64,000 nt of DNA from positions 29,934,958 through 29,998,957 of the forward strand of contig NC_089722.1 of NCBI RefSeq assembly GCF_035083965.1, written 5' to 3'. The stretch is from Branchiostoma lanceolatum. Taxonomy: Eukaryota; Chordata; Leptocardii; Amphioxiformes; Branchiostomatidae. The notes under the pieces are model-generated. The model did not search any database and was not told where the DNA came from. It was given only the letters and a program-made list of their open reading frames with translations. Shown in pieces: positions 47,701 to 57,072 of this stretch (the stretch's first letter is position 1; each line of letters begins with the position of its first letter). Both the position numbers and the translations under genes were made by a program.

Positions 47701-50700
47701 GATACAATTGTTTCAAATACAGAGGTTGAAAATAGAAAGTAACATTATACTGTCTGAAGAACTCCCATGATGACACGCCACATTTTAAACGTAAGTAGCA
47801 TATGCCGTGGAACTGCATGTGTATAATCGTCCTCTCCCCATTCTCTGACTACATCTGAGTTCACTTCTTCCATGCACTCTTGGTAAGGGACAGGCAAGGC
47901 TGATTTCTTCTGTATCTGCATGTTGGACTCAGCTTGGAGTCCATCTTGTGATGAACCAGTTCCTATATGATAAAACTAAATGATGAATAAATATCAATTC
48001 ACGTATTTAAGGAACATGTCACATGATTTTGACATGGGCTTCGTTTCATCACAGCAGCTACAAAAAACACGGGACAATGGATATCCATCATGCCTCTCTC
48101 AGCTAACATTGAAGTGTACCGATGATGGACTTACCAAAGGAGCCTGAGGTACTCAGCAGCTGAGCATCTGACAGTTGATTGCTTTGTTCCCAGCCAAGGT
48201 CCTCACAATATGTGCTGCATTTGTGAAGGAAGTATCTGCCGATGCTGTACTGGATATATATATATAAATGGAAACAATGACAAATATTAAACATATCACA
48301 TACTCGCATGTGTAAAAAAATGAATCTGGGCATCGTTGAATTGACTACGTAAAACTTACATCTATAACTTGAATATGATATTGATCAAACATGCACAGCT
48401 ATAACTGAATGAAATAATCACTGAGGCACACTACTGCCTCCTTATAAGTTCTAGTTCACTATCCACAAACTGTGGGATCTTTGTGGGACAAATACTTATG
48501 ACATTTTCTTCCCTTCCATATCTTTGATTATCTTTCCCTCCACTGCTTGCTATTTTGTATCTGAAACGTTAACCAGACACACATGTCTGATGACCATTGG
48601 CAAGAATGAACAAATTGAAATTTTAAATTTCCTAGATCCTAACGCCGTAAAAGGGCAGGTCGGCTGGAGAATTCTTATGGTCATGCGAATGCGATGATAT
48701 GTCAAGCCACAATAGGAGGATAACTGACGTCAAAACTAGTTAGAAACGGGAATTTTTCAATTTGTACTTACCAAAGGGCAGTCCCTCAAAATGATGAATC
48801 AACTCCCTACCAGCGTTTACAAGGGGGGAGGGGGGCGACGAATATTGCATGCACGAAGAAGACAACGTCGCAATTCCGTGCGTTTGAGTTTACACCGAAT
48901 TCCCTTCGACTCTCAAGTCACTCAAAAATCACTGGTCGACCATGGTAGACTCTGGCGATGCCATGTTAAGCACAGAAGGTGATGAAACGCCGTTCTTGTC
49001 TGTGCTGTTAACCGAAAGAAAACCGTTAACGTTTGTCGCGCCCAGAAGTGTCTTGTGGGTAATTTGGATATCCGACACGAATCCGTGTTCCGTACACGTC
49101 AGGATCCGAGACAGCTCATGACTTCTAACATATTGGCAAATCTGAACTTCTAACATATTGGCAAATACATAAAAAAATGAAAGATCCGAGTAGATATTTT
49201 ATCTGTACCCGAAACGTATCCAGACGTATACGGCATCAGAATTGCTGGATCTGAGGTGTTCCTGGTATTTGTCCGAATTTGCTCGGAAACGTTCCGTATC
49301 TGTACCCGAAACATATGAAGGATCCAGACGTATACGGCGCGGGAATTGTCGGATCTGAGGTGCATCGGATCCAATCGGAAACGTTCCGTATCTGCTATAT
49401 GATGCGCAATTCCGGATCTGTTGGATTCGTCAGGATCTGAGATCATGCCGCGTGCCGTGCAGTGTGTATTTGTTGGTCAGGATCCGAAGCAACTACCGAC
49501 AAACAATCCGAACATCTCTGCCATATTGACAAATATCTAGAAACGAAGGATCCGCGCAAATATCCTCAGGTATCCGACGCGCATCACGGATCCAGACGTA
49601 TACGGCGTCGGAATTGCCGGATCTGAGGTGTACCTGGTAATTGTCTGAATTTGCTCGGAAACGTTCCGTATCTGTACCCGAAACGTATGAAGGATCCAGA
49701 CGTATACGGCGCCGGAATTGTCTGATCTGAGGTGCATCGGATCCAATCGGAAACGTTCCGTATCTGCTATGATGCGCAATTCCGGATCTGCTGGATTCGT
49801 CAGGAAATGAGATCATGCCGTGCCGTGTGTATTTATTCGTCAGGATCCGAAGCAACTACCGACATACAAACAATCCGAACATTCCAAATATCAAAAAACG
49901 AGGGATCCGCGCAAATATCTTCGGGTATCCGAGGCGCATCACGAATCCAGAAGAATACGGCGTCGGAATTGGTCGGATCTGCGGGCACTTCAGTATCCGA
50001 GCAGTGAACTGGGATTTTTCCGGATTCGCTCGGAAACGCCATGAGGCCCGATTCCGGATACGTCGGATCCGTCAGGATACGTGGCCATTTCGTGCAGTGT
50101 ATGTACGTAGCACGACTGTACTGCTGGTATATATCTCAGTATTTCAATGACTAAAATAGTCGCTGTCTTAATCCTAAAGTTGTACAAAACGATCACAATC
50201 TCCACAATCTCCACATCACTTACCTGCCCTGCTGCCATGTCGTGATTTCAGCTCAGCCCTAGATCCAGCCGCAGATGACCCTGGTCCCTTCCTGTCCGCG
50301 GCCGAGCCCGACCTCGACGGTCCTGGGTCGTCAGCAAGCCACTCGTCTGCCTCCCGCAGAATGTCTACCGTCGATTGGGACATAGACTCGTCCAGCCAGC
50401 CGTTTTCCTGCGGCTTAGTCGCGGACGGTATAGGAGACTTCACCGGCCTTCCGGACGCCTTGTTCCCGCTGCTCCTGGGCCTAACATCGGCCTCATCGTC
50501 GCCCCACTCCGCGCTGGGGTCTTTCACCTCCGCTGACGTCTTAGGCCTGCTGCCTGCGCTTACACTCAAACTCTTGCTAGAAGAAGAGCTGGGCCGGGAC
50601 GCGACAGGCTTTGAAGACGCTCTGCCGTTCCACGAGGTTTCATCGTCAGCCCAGTCCTCACTGGAATCCTTCTCCTTTGAAGACGTCTTCGGTCTGTTGT

Positions 50701-50854
50701 CGCTACCTCCCTCCGTCCGCCTTTTCCCCTTCGCAATGCTTGAAGACGACGTTGGTCTTGAACTCACGTTGTCTCTTTCTTGCTTGTTGCCTGTAGGGAC
50801 ATTTTTGGACGGTGGCGCGGCGATAAAGTCCTCAAACTCGTCCCAGTCATCCAT
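32707..50854 (-). CDS. TRAF-family signalling adaptor with long N-terminal extension
   Basis: Thirteen exons: 50224-50854, 45950-46250, 45406-45580, 44015-44142, 43582-43630, 43069-43173, 39714-39887, 38939-39004, 38456-38533, 36725-36874, 35907-36084, 34304-34470 and 32707-32871. Every junction is GT-AG and in phase, totalling 788 residues. Residues 1-369 are Ser/Arg-rich and probably disordered, with acidic Trp motifs. A RING follows (CPAC, ECGHHVCSQC, CPID), then TRAF-type zinc fingers (CPNGCGADV, CDFCGQNV, SCPNGCDAKEL, CPFRDACCPF). A short helical stretch leads into a C-terminal MATH/TRAF domain (LLWKITSYNEKL, YGYKM, DALLPWPFAQKVTI, GDYIRDNTMFI). TRAFs trimerise on receptor tails and many act as ubiquitin ligases. 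By eye the zinc fingers are most TRAF4-like and the MATH end most TRAF2/3-like, so no symbol is given. TRAFs usually have the RING near the N-terminus, so the extension is odd. Confidence 0.88.
33002..33500. mobile_element. 499-bp TTAA-flanked MITE
   Basis: Starts AGGCACCCAGAGCATTTTAT and ends with its exact inverse (ATAAAATGCTCTGGGTGCCT); the arms extend through GAGGCTTGAAA. It is bounded by TTAA at 32998-33001 and 33501-33504, the target used by piggyBac and Kolobok elements. It has no transposase. It lies in the TRAF 5'-distal part of the receptor/TRAF region only by position, inside TRAF intron 12's downstream flank (between exons 12 and 13). Confidence 0.8.
34485..34670. repeat. Simple repeats (GAGT)n and (CAAT)n
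   Basis: A GTGAGTGA-type run (34487-34545) is followed by AATC/AATT repeats (34611-34663), in the TRAF intron between exons 11 and 12. Confidence 0.85.
34760..35775. repeat. Tandem array, unit about 176 bp, in TRAF intron 11
   Basis: The phrase GGGTTCTCTGTCCACGTTCA recurs near 34914, 35090, 35271, 35443 and 35619, giving spacings of about 172-181 bp. Each unit also has GAGAACAAACGTGCACGAG and TTTGGTAAAATCACCTTAGC. The 3' units are most alike. Long open frames across it are by-products of the repeat. Confidence 0.85.
37700..37935 (+). mobile_element. tRNA-derived SINE-like unit
   Basis: Head resembles a tRNA with a pol III A box (TAGTCCAGTGG) and a near-consensus B box (GGTTCGATCAC) about 50 nt apart. 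A non-tRNA body (GGACGGGACGTTAAGCCGTG...) follows. It is not an intact tRNA gene, because the body continues and no clear acceptor stem closes. Confidence 0.65.
39071..39254. mobile_element. TA-type MITE, best-preserved copy
   Basis: 184 bp with inverted ends TACTGTAAATGCAGAAATGT and ACATTTCTGCATTTACAGTA, continuing through TCGCGG. The outermost TA on each side fits a Tc1/mariner-like target. It lies just upstream (transcript sense) of TRAF exon 8. Confidence 0.8.
39430..39690 (+). mobile_element. LINE C-terminal remnant in TRAF intron 6
   Basis: Plus-strand frames give a short RP-C-T-T tail and then APVRPSRPDE, typical of the end of non-LTR retrotransposon ORFs. The tail runs into GATGAGATAATGATAA. 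Degraded. Confidence 0.5.
41115..41345 (-). mobile_element. LINE C-terminal remnant in TRAF intron 6
   Basis: The minus strand reads YQSRIGVVKIFPRTIVEWNS. The FPRTI-x-EWNSLP motif is characteristic of the C-terminus of many L2/CR1/jockey-type LINEs. The remainder is lost. Confidence 0.65.
41480..41660 (-). mobile_element. SINE-like unit with a B box on the minus strand
   Basis: Minus strand holds GTTGCGGGTTCAAATCCC, a good pol III B box, with a body containing AACGTCCCCCACTAAC inverted. No full tRNA fold is apparent. Confidence 0.45.
41813..42118 (-). CDS. Alternative TRAF first exon (RING-less isoform)
   Basis: An ATG at 42118 opens 102 codons (MAEVAAPQLPGEVQPTDG...) rich in Ser, Gly and Lys, ending in phase 0 at a GTAAGT donor. 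It lies in intron 6 of the TRAF gene. The next exon (39714-39887) also accepts phase 0, so splicing would give a 427-residue protein with zinc fingers and MATH domain but no RING. An in-frame TGA lies two codons upstream of the ATG and I see no acceptor there, which favours a genuine start and a second promoter over a cassette exon. Confidence 0.65.
43395..43530 (+). mobile_element. LINE C-terminal remnant in TRAF intron 5
   Basis: Plus strand gives DIREWTGKSLADCTQSSRAK then DREGWRKLV and MVPDP, the same C-terminal signature as the fragment at 25790. Antisense to the TRAF gene. Confidence 0.65.
44664..44839. mobile_element. Foldback element around a G run
   Basis: Left GCCTCCTTCGCAGGCTTCTA is the inverse of right TAGAAGCCTGCGAAGGAGGC. 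A 15-base G run starts at 44705. In TRAF intron 3. Confidence 0.75.
46357..46565. repeat. Minisatellite of GGGCTACGGG(T/A)ACTG units
   Basis: About eight irregular copies (unit about 24-30 bp) end just left of the CACTG transposon, in TRAF intron 1. Confidence 0.75.
46640..47190. repeat. 179-bp tandem array, left subterminal region of the CACTG element
   Basis: Three near-identical units, offset 179 bp (for example GTATATGGAATATTTCCTGA near 46723, 46902 and 47081). Each contains GACGGATAC repeats and a degenerate copy of the element end, CACTGTACGGAAATGCCA. The open frames seen across the array follow from the repeat and are not taken as genes. Confidence 0.85.
47422..48850 (-). CDS. Unrecognised multi-exon gene inside the CACTG transposon
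   Basis: Putative exons: 48772-48850 (MQYSSPPSPLVNAGRELIHH..., phase 1 out), 48135-48249 (SIGRYFLHKCSTYCEDLGWE..., phase 1 out), about 47750-47962 (TGSSQDGLQAESNMQIQKKS..., phase 1 in), 47572-47687 (DEELATNKAFITLVEYLEHV..., phase 1 in, 0 out) and 47422-47538 (NIVLAQPQFTDINLHMQWCF..., phase 0 in, stop TAG). The first and third exons fit directly in phase. The second would be an alternative 5' exon, because its own acceptor is out of phase with the first. The donor of the third is unresolved. I recognise no family and no DDE or tnp2 transposase motif. A host gene fragment captured by the transposon, or an accessory element protein, are both possible. Confidence 0.45.
49140..50082. repeat. About 355-bp direct repeats, right subterminal region of the CACTG element
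   Basis: Copies start near 49170, 49550 and 49900 (third partial). Shared words include GATCCAGACGTATACGGCG, CTCGGAAACGTTCCGTATCT, ATGCGCAATTCCGGATCTG and GATCCGAAGCAACTACCGAC. Internal ends such as GCCGTGCAGTGTGTAT resemble the terminal repeat. Confidence 0.8.
50224..50854 (-). CDS. TRAF exon 1: disordered acidic-Trp N-terminus
   Basis: Encodes residues 1-210, beginning MDDWDEFEDFIAAPPSKN, and ends in phase 1 at a GTAAGT donor. Two related modules of about 36 residues (53-88 and 102-136) share RPKTS, a DW or EW acidic core (SEDWADDE / SAEWGDDE) and a basic end (ASSKPVASRP / KASGRP). Further acidic Trp sites are NGWLDES (about 151) and DEWLADD (about 170). The first motif resembles WxxF-acidic peptides that bind clathrin-adaptor ear domains; this is only a similarity. 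Confidence 0.75.
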
Positions 50855-52537
50855 GGTGATACGATCTTGTGTTTCAGGAAAACTCTAAAACCGGCGTTTT
50901 AAATCAAACCATCCTCCCGTCTCTCAAACCTTCACATCCGCCTCTTCTGCACTAAAGCGGATGATTAGCATTTCTTCCATATTTTCTACGGTAAATTCGG
51001 GGTCGCTTGATCGCTGTCGTTCCGATTTTTGACAAACGCTGCTCTGTAAACGTCAGAGATGTCTGCTGTGCCCCACTAGGGCGGTAACTGCGACAATTGT
51101 CGCCGCGGTAACATGACAGACGACTGACAAAACCTGTTCGTGACATCCTCTGTTCTTCTTTTCTGATAGCGAAGTTAGTATGTAGCATAAAGATCATTTG
51201 TTTAGCAGGCTTGGAGCACGTATAGAATCACAAATCGTTTTGTTGGAAATAAACGCCAAGCTTTACGCTGCGTATGAATAATTGAGTTATGAAAATAGGG
51301 CAGCAACTCACTTTTCTTTGTTAAAAATTGCTGTCATTGTATGGCGCACACAGCTGTTAAAAAGGACTTACCTTTTCATTCGCGGTCCAAAAAACGCAAA
51401 GGAAAATCCGATATCATTGTATCATGACCCCATTCTTTCCTTAAGCCATGATATAGTGTACTTTTTCATGTGCGCGCGTGCGAAGTTGGCCGTGTCAGTG
51501 TTTGGTTATACAACATGTACAACATTTGAAGGAGAAAGACCAACTATTATTAGCCTGAGTACCATCCTCCGTAGTGAGGCTGGCTCAATGCTTGTCGCTT
51601 TCTTATCCGTGGTTAGCAAGCGACAAGCCATTGAGCCAGCGGTCACTACGGAGGATGGTACTCAGGCTAAACTGTTATCATCTACTGCGATACTTTCCGT
51701 ACAAAGGCTTTTGTCGCTATTTTAGTCTGACTTTAAGTTTATGTTTGTGTCGGCTTATTCTTGTACTAGGCAACACCCTACTCTCTATCAAACTGACTAC
51801 GCCGGCTATAGGATCGTAGATTTGGCAGAACTTGAAAAGGAATAATTAGCCAGTAGAGTCAGTCGCCGTCACGGTAAAGATCACATTTCGCCCGCAACTT
51901 AGTGAAACCCTGGCAAATATTCTCCCTATAGCCAGTTAGTCTGGTAGAGACTAGGAAGGCCTGGTGGAGGCTAGGCAAAACCCCTAAGAATTAGGTGGAC
52001 CGTATCCTTGAAGTTAGTAGGGTCTGCAGTTTGATGAGTGTCGTATGGATGTAGATGTAGACATGGTACGAATTAGTACATTCGTATATTGGCTTGTAGA
52101 ATTTGGGGTGGCTCATGGTGTCGTGAAACGGGCGCGAGCTAGGCTGCAGGATCCTGCAGGTATGTGCCGACCGACAGGGCCAGCTAGGAGAGTCCTTGCT
52201 TTTCCTTATCCCTAGCTTGTGGGCTTGTGTACACGCTACGTGCAATATTAAAGTTTGGTTTGCTACTGATGACATCATACGTCCCTCACCCCACTTCACC
52301 TGCCGGCCACGCCTACAACTGCATAAAAACGTAACCCGGAAGTGCGTAGGTATTGACCACTTTACTACTTTCGATATTAAAGACTTTTTTTATTAGTACT
52401 ATAATTATGCCCACATAAGTTTAAATATTTTTTGTGTTAGTTAAGTATGATAAACTATATAAAAGGTCACTATTAAATTTTATCTCACGTTTCATTTGTT
52501 TGCGTCTCGATGCCTTCACACTATTCAACATCCCAAC
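50855..52537. other. Divergent intergenic region, TRAF / TMEM97
   Basis: Head-to-head spacing of 1.7 kb between the TRAF ATG and the TMEM97 ATG. Contains the 119-bp foldback at 51551 and no convincing exon. The TMEM97 leader follows a CTATATAAAAGG-like TATA box near 52455. Confidence 0.5.
51551..51669. mobile_element. 119-bp foldback element, TAGCCTGAGT family
   Basis: Left arm TAGCCTGAGTACCATCCTCC is the perfect inverse of right arm GGAGGATGGTACTCAGGCTA. Pairing extends through GTAGTGA, GGCTCAATG and GCTTGTCGCTT, so nearly the whole unit is one hairpin. Confidence 0.85.
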
Positions 52538-55140
52538 ATGGCGCGTGTTTTAGAGTGGGTTTTCTTCCTGTACTTCGCCTCACATATTCCCATCACTATT
52601 CTCTTCGACTCACAGGCTTTGCTTCCGAAGGAGCTGTATCCTCAAGCCGTAAGTATGCAGAACCACCGTCTTAAAGGAGACCGTCTTAACGCCCCGTCTT
52701 TGGACGTACAATCTTGTCGTAGTAGTGTTGGCAAAAATCAGCTGTGCAACTTTAATTGCGTAGTCATCTGCAAAGCACGATTTTACAAAACGCGACAATC
52801 AAATGACAATGCTGAAATCAGTACCATTTGACTTCTTCCATTCAGCTATAATGAGCACACTGTCGATTTATGTATACGTTCAGCCAATAGTTAAGCTGCT
52901 GTGAATAGAATGTTGCAATCTGTACACTTGTACAATGTGTAATATACTATTAGCAGCAGATTACAACAGTGGACTTTGATCGAAGCGAACTTGCCATGAA
53001 ATTGTGTTTTGAAATTCTCAATTATCATTATGCTAACATATGGTTGACATTATAGCTTCTAATTGAGTCACTCTTTATAGAATTAACCTCATACAAAAAT
53101 CAATTGTGCTAACCATTATTAATAGTACAATTATGATACTTTGTATTATGCATTGCTGTAGCATTAACACTGCTTATGATAAAGCAACTAACGTCACCAA
53201 CCATATGCATATGTCTTACAGTTATCATTCGTAATAAGTAACATTTTTAGCAAGCTTTGCATGTATATTGTCTCCCTGCTGCATCTAATTTTTAACTGAT
53301 AGCATGCATTTAGAAAACTATAATGGTCAGTCACAATCTTGGGTATGAAAGTTTTACAATGTTTGATTTAGAATGGGCAGAGAATTGCCTAAGGGCCGAC
53401 ACCCTGGTCAACCAAGTTGGGTCAACTTGGCCTAACCCTAACCTTCAAGAATCTAACCCTAACTGTGGCCGAGTTGACCAGAGGGTTTTTAAGGCCAAGT
53501 TGACCAGCAGTAGCCTCCAAAGCAGGCTCTCTTGGCATTTTTTTGGGCTTATAATACACTTTTTGCTAATAACTTTTTGCTGTGCAGCCAGCCAGTATGG
53601 GCCTAGTATTACTATGACTGCACAAACGACCCAGTACAAAAAGAAGTCATCAAAAAGTATATTATATTTATAAGCAAAAAAAAAGGCACAGAGAGCCCTC
53701 TACTAGTATGGAGGCTAGATCAGCAGGACTTTGGGCCTACTTGGTAAAGCGCTGAACCATCCTGATCCCGAAGTAACAAAGGGATGTGTGTAGTGTGTGT
53801 ACTGAATGAAAGTAATCTATATCTCTGTGTCTCTGCTTTGACTAACATAGAATAATGTGTGCTACTCTTCACGCTACAGCTGAAAGATGTGCTGGCAAAC
53901 TATGCCCACGGTGCCAAAGACACCCTCATGGCAGACCCACCCACGTGGTTCAAGTCCTTCTGTTGGTGTGAAATGACCCTGCAGCTCCCCTTCTTCTTTG
54001 TCGCTGCCTATGCCTTCTTCCAAGGTAAACATAGCCACACATTTGTCAGCTGATGATTCGTAACCTGATTGTTTTTTATAGCTGAGTGAGATTAAGGAAG
54101 TCTATGCCCGTGGTGCGAAGGATGCCCTGATGGCAGACCCGCCGGTGTGGTTCCAGGGAATTATATGTGTGGAACTGCTGCTACAGTTCCCTTTCTTCTT
54201 TGTGGCAGCGTATGCCTTCCTCATGGGTATGTACATGTGTTTGTGATATCACAAGAACACTTTCAGCATATTCCACCGTACCCAATTCAACAGTGTTTGA
54301 ACTGTTAGTGCACATAGCCTCAAAACTTGCTATTGTGCCATCTGTGTATCAAGTCTTCAGATAGTTAGTACCTGCTAGGATAGAATTGATGGCTTATTAT
54401 TTCTGTTTCTCCCTCCTTACCCTCCTTCTCCAGGTAAATGTAGGCGGAGAGGTTACCGCAAAAGCCATGTACCTTAATCTACAGCAAACTTAAATGCATT
54501 TACAGTATAAGCCTAGCAAATGTTAATTCCAACCCTTTCCCTCAATGGGCTGTGGACTGTGTTTCATAGTGTACAGCAGCCCTTGATGATTAGCCAGGAT
54601 ATCAGAATGTTAGCGGAGGTATGTTCCGAATGGCTGTTATGCCATTTGGGTGAAGAAAGTTTAATAGCTTCTGTGATATAATGAAATGCTCTTCTTCCTC
54701 CCTCTCCAGGTAAGTGTAGGTGGATCTGCCTGCCAGTGGTCATCTAGGAGCTCTTGAAAATTAGCCTGGATACCAGGCTATTAGAGAAGGCATTAGCTAA
54801 TGGTTCCTAGGTAATTTTGTTCTTTAGTACTTATATAGTTAGCTTCAGTAATAGGTAGATACCTGATGGCTCTTCTTCCTCTTCTCCAGGCAAGTGTAGG
54901 TGGATCCGCCTGCCTGTGATCATCTACTCCACCCACACGGCCACCACCCTCATCCCCATCCTCGCTCAGGTCTTCTTCAACGACTTCTCCGACTCCCCCG
55001 TCCCCGGTCCCGCCACCTTCGAGGAGCGGATGACGCTCGCGACCATCTACATGCCGTATTTGGTCATCCCCCTGCTCATGCTGTTCGTCATGGTGTTCAG
55101 CGACGACTACAAACCGCATCTTCACATGAAGTCTCACTAG
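52538..55140 (+). CDS. TMEM97: TMEM97 / sigma-2 receptor
   Basis: Four-helix membrane protein of the endoplasmic reticulum and lysosome (EXPERA domain) involved in sterol handling. It is the sigma-2 receptor in mammals. Exons 52538-52648, then 53880-54024 or 54082-54226, then 54890-55140 give 168 residues, close to the human 176. Matches: [28 protein letters not shown] (or DPPVWFQGI), [39 protein letters not shown] and [18 protein letters not shown]. The upstream region has a TATA-like box near 52455. The tail ends HMKSH instead of the mammalian lysine run. Confidence is high; only the alternative splicing is inferred. Confidence 0.94.
53880..54024 (+). CDS. TMEM97: TMEM97 exon 2a
   Basis: 145 nt, phase 0 in and 1 out, encoding [20 protein letters not shown]...[10 protein letters not shown]...[13 protein letters not shown]. 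It is one of two interchangeable versions of the helix 2 region. Confidence 0.85.
54082..54226 (+). CDS. TMEM97: TMEM97 exon 2b (alternative version)
   Basis: Also 145 nt with the same phases, encoding [20 protein letters not shown]...[12 protein letters not shown]...[12 protein letters not shown]. The intron separating it from exon 2a is only 57 nt. Including both copies would break the frame (290 nt, not a multiple of 3), so usage should be mutually exclusive. Confidence 0.8.
54434..54477 (+). pseudogene. Decayed copy 1 of the TMEM97 last-exon start
   Basis: After a TTCTCCAG acceptor the phase-1 frame reads [14 protein letters not shown] and stops (TAA, 54475-54477). It resembles the true exon 3 start GKCRWIRL. 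Use of this acceptor would truncate the protein after helix 2. Confidence 0.55.
54710..54747 (+). pseudogene. Decayed copy 2 of the TMEM97 last-exon start
   Basis: After CTCTCCAG the frame reads [12 protein letters not shown] then TAG. The matching position in the functional exon is followed by TACTCC, so one truncated duplicate of the exon start has acquired or kept a stop. The upstream CTCTTCTTCCTC tract is duplicated too. Confidence 0.65.
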
Positions 55141-55778
55141 ATTAACCCTCTTCCTGCTAAGGAAGCCTCCTGGCAGCAAATCTGTATTTGGTACAGGTTG
55201 AAATAGCAGGGAGAAGGTTAACAATTTGTTCTTTACACACAAACAAAGCTTTTTTTTACCTGCCAACGTTTTACACTAGTCTTTGTGCTGCCTTCCTCAG
55301 GTTTTACTGACTGGTTCTACCAGACAATTGCCAGATGAAAACCCTTGTTGTAGTGCCTAGTGACACATGGGTCAGCAAGTTTCCTTGCTGTTTCAGCAGC
55401 AGGGTATATTTTTATAGGTAAGGGTTGCTAGCATCCTCAAACATGGGACCAGCATTTTTTGGCCCTTATGAAAGACTGGTGCAGTCCCAACTGAGATGTC
55501 CTTCCCAGGATTTGAAGCAGGGTCTCCCAGTTACCAACAAATTTGAACCAGGAGCTCAACTGTGAGGCTGCTACCAGATGAGCTATAGGGACATGCCTAG
55601 ATGAAAACCTTTAGTTGTGTGTAAAGAACTTTGTTGACCATTGATTGACCACTGTGATGAAACTATTCATGGGGATGTTTACAGCATGGACACATCTCTA
55701 TAAAAGTGCTGATTTTAAAAGAGGTTGTATGTAAAATTGCATTCCATACTGATTAATGAACACAATGTGTGTATATTT

Positions 55779-56003
55779 CAGGGCTGTCTCCAGCTTTTAA
55801 TTTTTCCGTCCCACCCATTGTTTGGGAGCCAATTTGTTAATTTCATTGTTGAATCTGCCATTTTAAGCTTTGAAAAAATGCATTTTCATCAGTTTTATCT
55901 CATGAAATTGATATTTTTGGGACAGAAGGGGTTGAATTTTTTTCCGTCCCAGCAAGCAAATTTCCATCCTGGGACAGAAGGACGGGTCCTGGAGACAGCC
56001 CTG
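55779..56003. mobile_element. hAT-like MITE, 225 bp
   Basis: Perfect 15-bp inverted ends CAGGGCTGTCTCCAG / CTGGAGACAGCCCTG. It is flanked by GTATATTT and GTATATAT, 7 of 8 positions alike, as expected for an 8-bp hAT target duplication. The inside is T-rich with two GGGACAGAAGG-type words and no ORF. Confidence 0.75.
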
Positions 56004-57072
56004 GTATATATACCAACATATACAAACCTTGGTAGGTATAACCTGGTGCATATTTGGCGCACTTGACTCAAGTTATCAAATGTGCCACACAACATGTGTT
56101 GTCCCAAATTTGAATTCAGGGAGGTGGGTGACATTCCAATGTCACTTCTTGAGTCTCATATTCAGAATTTGCATCAGTTTTTGTGTGAGAAGTAGTGGAA
56201 TCATTCCCTGATGAAGCCTGGTACTGTTCTTACTGTTCACTCAAGGATTGGATAAGTGTTTTAAGATGAATTTGAAAAAATCAGTTTTCATAATGATTTC
56301 TACAGATGATCTTTCAGGCTAAGACTAGTGGAAAGCCTGTTTAATCCTAAGTTTGAAATGTTAAGGTACATACACCTTTGTAATGTCTGTTAATTAGTCA
56401 TCTATGGCTTGTTTTGTGGTTACAACATTTGATGTTAACCTTTGTCATGCTTTAATATGGGTGGCTCAAATTTGTACACAGGTGCTATAAGGGTTAACAT
56501 GTAGAAACATTGGACCACTGTCAAGAATGTACATGGAGATGGACACTTTGTCCAGACACTTTGTACTAAGGGGCCTTCTAACTAAAGATTTTATGACCAC
56601 ATTATGATAATTATGTCTATGGGTGACTCTGTTAACTTTTTGGCAATGGTTCTGGGCTGGGGCCCATTGTTACCTTTCAAATGTGTGTTTGAGTGAGATG
56701 TGCTGCTCCAAATCAGCTGCGTTGAAAGCTAAATATTGTGCAAGCTAAATATTGTGCCAACTGTATGTGGTGCATTGTTGTGGTCTCTCTTAGTAAAAGA
56801 GTATGGTATGTAATTATCTGCAAGATATCTGCAGCAGAAAATCTATAAAGAAATGTACCTGGCTATATTTTATTTCGTGCTTGTGATGTGAAACTGTTGA
56901 TGTTCCAATTCCTACCTTGGTGCCTTATGTAGACAAATGAGCTTCTTATGTGACAACAAGGCTTGTTTTAGTAACAAACATTAATCACAGATGATCACTA
57001 ATGCCTTTGATCATAGCTTGAATAGGGGTGAATCACTAGCATCCAATCAAATGATAAGGAGAGAAAGGAAAA

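Larger units (their letters stand above)
46597..50099. mobile_element. CACTG-ended DNA transposon (CACTA/EnSpm-like), 3.5 kb
   Basis: Left end CACTGCACGAAATGGCC (46597-46613) and right end GGCCATTTCGTGCAGTG (50083-50099) are perfect 17-bp inverse repeats. Both are flanked by TAT (46594-46596; 50100-50102), a 3-bp target duplication. CACTA/EnSpm elements have CACTA or CACTG ends, 3-bp duplications and subterminal repeats, and all three are seen: GGATACG/GGATCCG words fill both ends. The centre carries minus-strand exons of an unrecognised gene. I see no recognisable transposase, so the element is probably non-autonomous. It lies in TRAF intron 1. Confidence 0.8.

Noticed and set aside
49150-50150. 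Frames rich in Ile/Arg/Asp on both strands
   Set aside because: GGATCCG/GATACG subterminal repeats of the transposon, not genes.
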